Assembly: GCA_910587625.1 (NCBI GenBank)
Contig: CAJUMW010000008.1
Location: 17,829-77,447, forward strand
Direction: 5' to 3'
Source of the DNA: an uncultured Christensenellaceae bacterium
GTDB lineage: Bacteria > Bacillota > Clostridia > Christensenellales > Borkfalkiaceae
Length of the DNA: 59,619 bases
Below, piece by piece: positions 58,424 to 59,619 of this stretch (the stretch's first letter is position 1; each line of letters begins with the position of its first letter). Made by a program: the position numbers and the translations under genes. The notes beneath the pieces were generated by a model. That model was not told the origin of the DNA, did not search any database, and saw only the letters and a list, made by a program, of their open reading frames with translations.

Positions 58424-58627
58424 ATGAGCAGTCACAAAGGACTTTTGATGGAGTTCAAGCAAAGGGTTGTGGAGTGGATTTGCAAACACGCAAACGAGTT
58501 CCAGCTCGTAAACGCCTGCGTTGATGAGTTTCGCGGTTACATCTACGACAGCAACGGAAATTTCCTGCTGGGCGGAGATGGCGTGCTGGACTTCATTAAA
58601 CAGGCTTGCAGATTGATGACAGAGTAG
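58424..58627 (+). CDS. Small accessory protein
   Basis: A 67-residue protein directly after the DUF4241-like stop. FKQRVVEWICKHANEFQLVNACVDEFRGYIYDSNGNFLLGGDGVLDFI is helix-strand in layout. Not recognised; joint translation with the previous gene is likely. Confidence 0.55.
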   Translation: MSSHKGLLMEFKQRVVEWICKHANEFQLVNACVDEFRGYIYDSNGNFLLGGDGVLDFIKQACRLMTE

Positions 58628-58636
58628 GAGGTAATA

Positions 58637-59119
58637 ATGGCATCGATTTACGGTTTTACGATTAAGAACATCAAGACGTTCCGCGGAAGGGAGTGGGACG
58701 GCCGTCAGGGCGACATTTACTACAACGGCAAGAAAGTGGGCTGGTACAACAACGACGGAAACGGCGGATGCGCCGACATAGATTTCTTCGGCACATTAGA
58801 AAACCGTCAGTGGTTTGAAAATAAGCTCTCACAGGCTACCAAAGAGTATTTCACGAGATTTCCGCTCGAAGGCGAATACTCTATCATCACGCCTGATAAC
58901 GAGATGCTATTATCGGCATTATGTGACCTCATAGCGGACGAACAGACGTATAAGCGGTACTTGAAGAAAGGCAAGACGTTTATGGTTACGTTTGAAGAGG
59001 GCTACAAGCATCAGCTCGCCGTATGCGAAACCGATAAGGTATTTGCAATGGTAGACGCGATAGAGGGCGCAACAGAAGTCAGAAAATATCGAAGCCTGCA
59101 AGACTTCGAGATTAAATAG
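58637..59119 (+). CDS. Accessory protein of unknown function, 160 residues
   Basis: The N terminus has IYGFTIKNIKTFRGREWDGRQGDIYYNGKKVGWYNNDGNGGCADIDFFG, a beta-rich fold known in many gut mobile elements without a function; the rest is helical. AGGAGG supports the ATG. Confidence 0.65.
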   Translation: MASIYGFTIKNIKTFRGREWDGRQGDIYYNGKKVGWYNNDGNGGCADIDFFGTLENRQWFENKLSQATKEYFTRFPLEGEYSIITPDNEMLLSALCDLIADEQTYKRYLKKGKTFMVTFEEGYKHQLAVCETDKVFAMVDAIEGATEVRKYRSLQDFEIK

Positions 59120-59128
59120 GAGGTTTGT

Positions 59129-59566
59129 ATGAATAGTTACGAACAGTTGAGAAACAGGCAACAGGAAGAGTTTAACGCATTTCCGCTCGGCGCGGCGTTT
59201 AGCGACAAACAGTTCGCGGAGATGATGGAAAAGTGGGGGCTTACGGTTAACGACACCGACAAGATTTACTCGATAGGCGCTGGTTGCTTTATTCGCAGGA
59301 CAGACAGTGATGCGTTCCACGAACTTACGGAAAGGCACGCAAAAGAACACGAGGAAGCAATGGCCGCCGACGAAACAGGTCTGGGGTATATCAAAGATAT
59401 GTTTGCTTGCGAGCTTGCTAACCACGAGTACGGGTATACATACGAGCTTGACGATACGCTCGAAACCCTCAACCTCACGCTCGAAGAAATCAAAGCCGAT
59501 AAGCGCCTGCGTGCCGGATTGAACGCCGCTTTGAAGAAATATTACAACTATAAGTACGAAATTTAA
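59129..59566 (+). CDS. Conserved mobile-element protein (DUF7659-like)
   Basis: A 145-residue protein starting NSYEQLRNRQQEEFNAFPLGAAFSDKQFAEMMEKWGL, with YSIGAGCFIRRTDSDAFHELTERH and NHEYGYTYELDDTLETLNL. The same pattern occurs widely in Firmicutes plasmids, conjugative elements and phages (the DUF7659 name is from memory). Function unknown. AGGAGG precedes ATG 59129. Confidence 0.65.
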   Translation: MNSYEQLRNRQQEEFNAFPLGAAFSDKQFAEMMEKWGLTVNDTDKIYSIGAGCFIRRTDSDAFHELTERHAKEHEEAMAADETGLGYIKDMFACELANHEYGYTYELDDTLETLNLTLEEIKADKRLRAGLNAALKKYYNYKYEI

Positions 59567-59579
59567 GGAGGTTCAAAAT

Positions 59580-59619
59580 ATGAACAAAGAAGAAAGGTAT
59601 AAGAAGGCTGAAAAGCTGG
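59580..59619 (+). CDS. Start of a further gene, cut by the window end
   Basis: AAGGAGG at 59565-59571 precedes ATG 59580, and 13 codons (MNKEERYKKAEKL) are visible. The protein begins with a charged helix. Nothing else can be said. Confidence 0.55.
   Translation, partial: MNKEERYKKAEKL

Noticed and set aside
1..59619. CRISPR array
   Set aside because: No series of regularly spaced direct repeats with unique spacers was seen. The ATACG, AATCAAA and TTTACTTTA repeats are too short and too close together.
1..59619. Insertion sequences or transposases
   Set aside because: No transposase-like protein was seen; the only recombinase is the serine integrase.

Overview
The window is phage DNA from end to end, most likely prophage sequence of a gut-type Bacillota (Clostridia-like) host. 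The grounds are GGAGG-type ribosome binding sites before almost every gene, tightly packed and overlapping genes, and phage families typical of that group (VRR-NUC, P27 terminase small subunit, amidoligase, DUF4373, DUF3383, DUF6273). Family names come from recognising protein sequences by eye; no database search was run.

Two phages appear to be joined. Positions 1 to about 12,100 hold the replication-to-terminase part of a first phage (phage A): a CHC2/Toprim primase-helicase, VRR-NUC nuclease, sigma-like late regulator, HNH nuclease, a probable cos region, P27 small terminase, a C5 cytosine methyltransferase with a long repetitive recognition region, a PAPS-reductase-like/SAM-synthetase fusion, and an amidoligase plus gamma-glutamylcyclotransferase pair. 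It stops where a large terminase would be expected.

From about 12,200 to the window end is a second, temperate contractile-tailed phage (phage B). It opens with a leftward lysogeny operon: repressor, two related PD-(D/E)XK-like proteins (one missing its catalytic residues), and a large serine integrase. Rightward follow the early genes (Cro-like regulators, RecB-like nuclease, RecT/Bet, DnaD-like and DnaC-like proteins, RusA, SSB), a small divergent methionine adenosyltransferase, an ArpU/RinA-like regulator, tRNA-Lys(CTT), a third copy of the PD-(D/E)XK family on the minus strand, an adenine methyltransferase-like protein with an acyltransferase-like C terminus, and a ParB-like protein. The virion genes run from 28.5 to 50.9 kb: terminase, a portal fused to a NUDIX hydrolase, DUF2213 protease/scaffold, capsid, DUF3383 sheath, tube, frameshifted tail chaperone, tape measure, baseplate and fibre.

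The fibre gene, an Avd-like gene, a template repeat and a reverse transcriptase form a complete diversity-generating retroelement (49.5 to 53.4 kb). A 134-bp block of the fibre gene matches the template with 17 differences, all at template adenines. Membrane proteins follow, then a strong terminator at 54.6 kb.

The last 4.5 kb are about a dozen small genes of unknown function behind a promoter that nearly duplicates the early promoter at 15.4 kb, so both operons are probably held by the same repressor. The best candidates for new biology are the portal-NUDIX fusion, the active/inactive nuclease-like paralogues, a possible DNA hypermodification set (MAT, methyltransferase/acyltransferase, ParB), and unusual parts of the retroelement.
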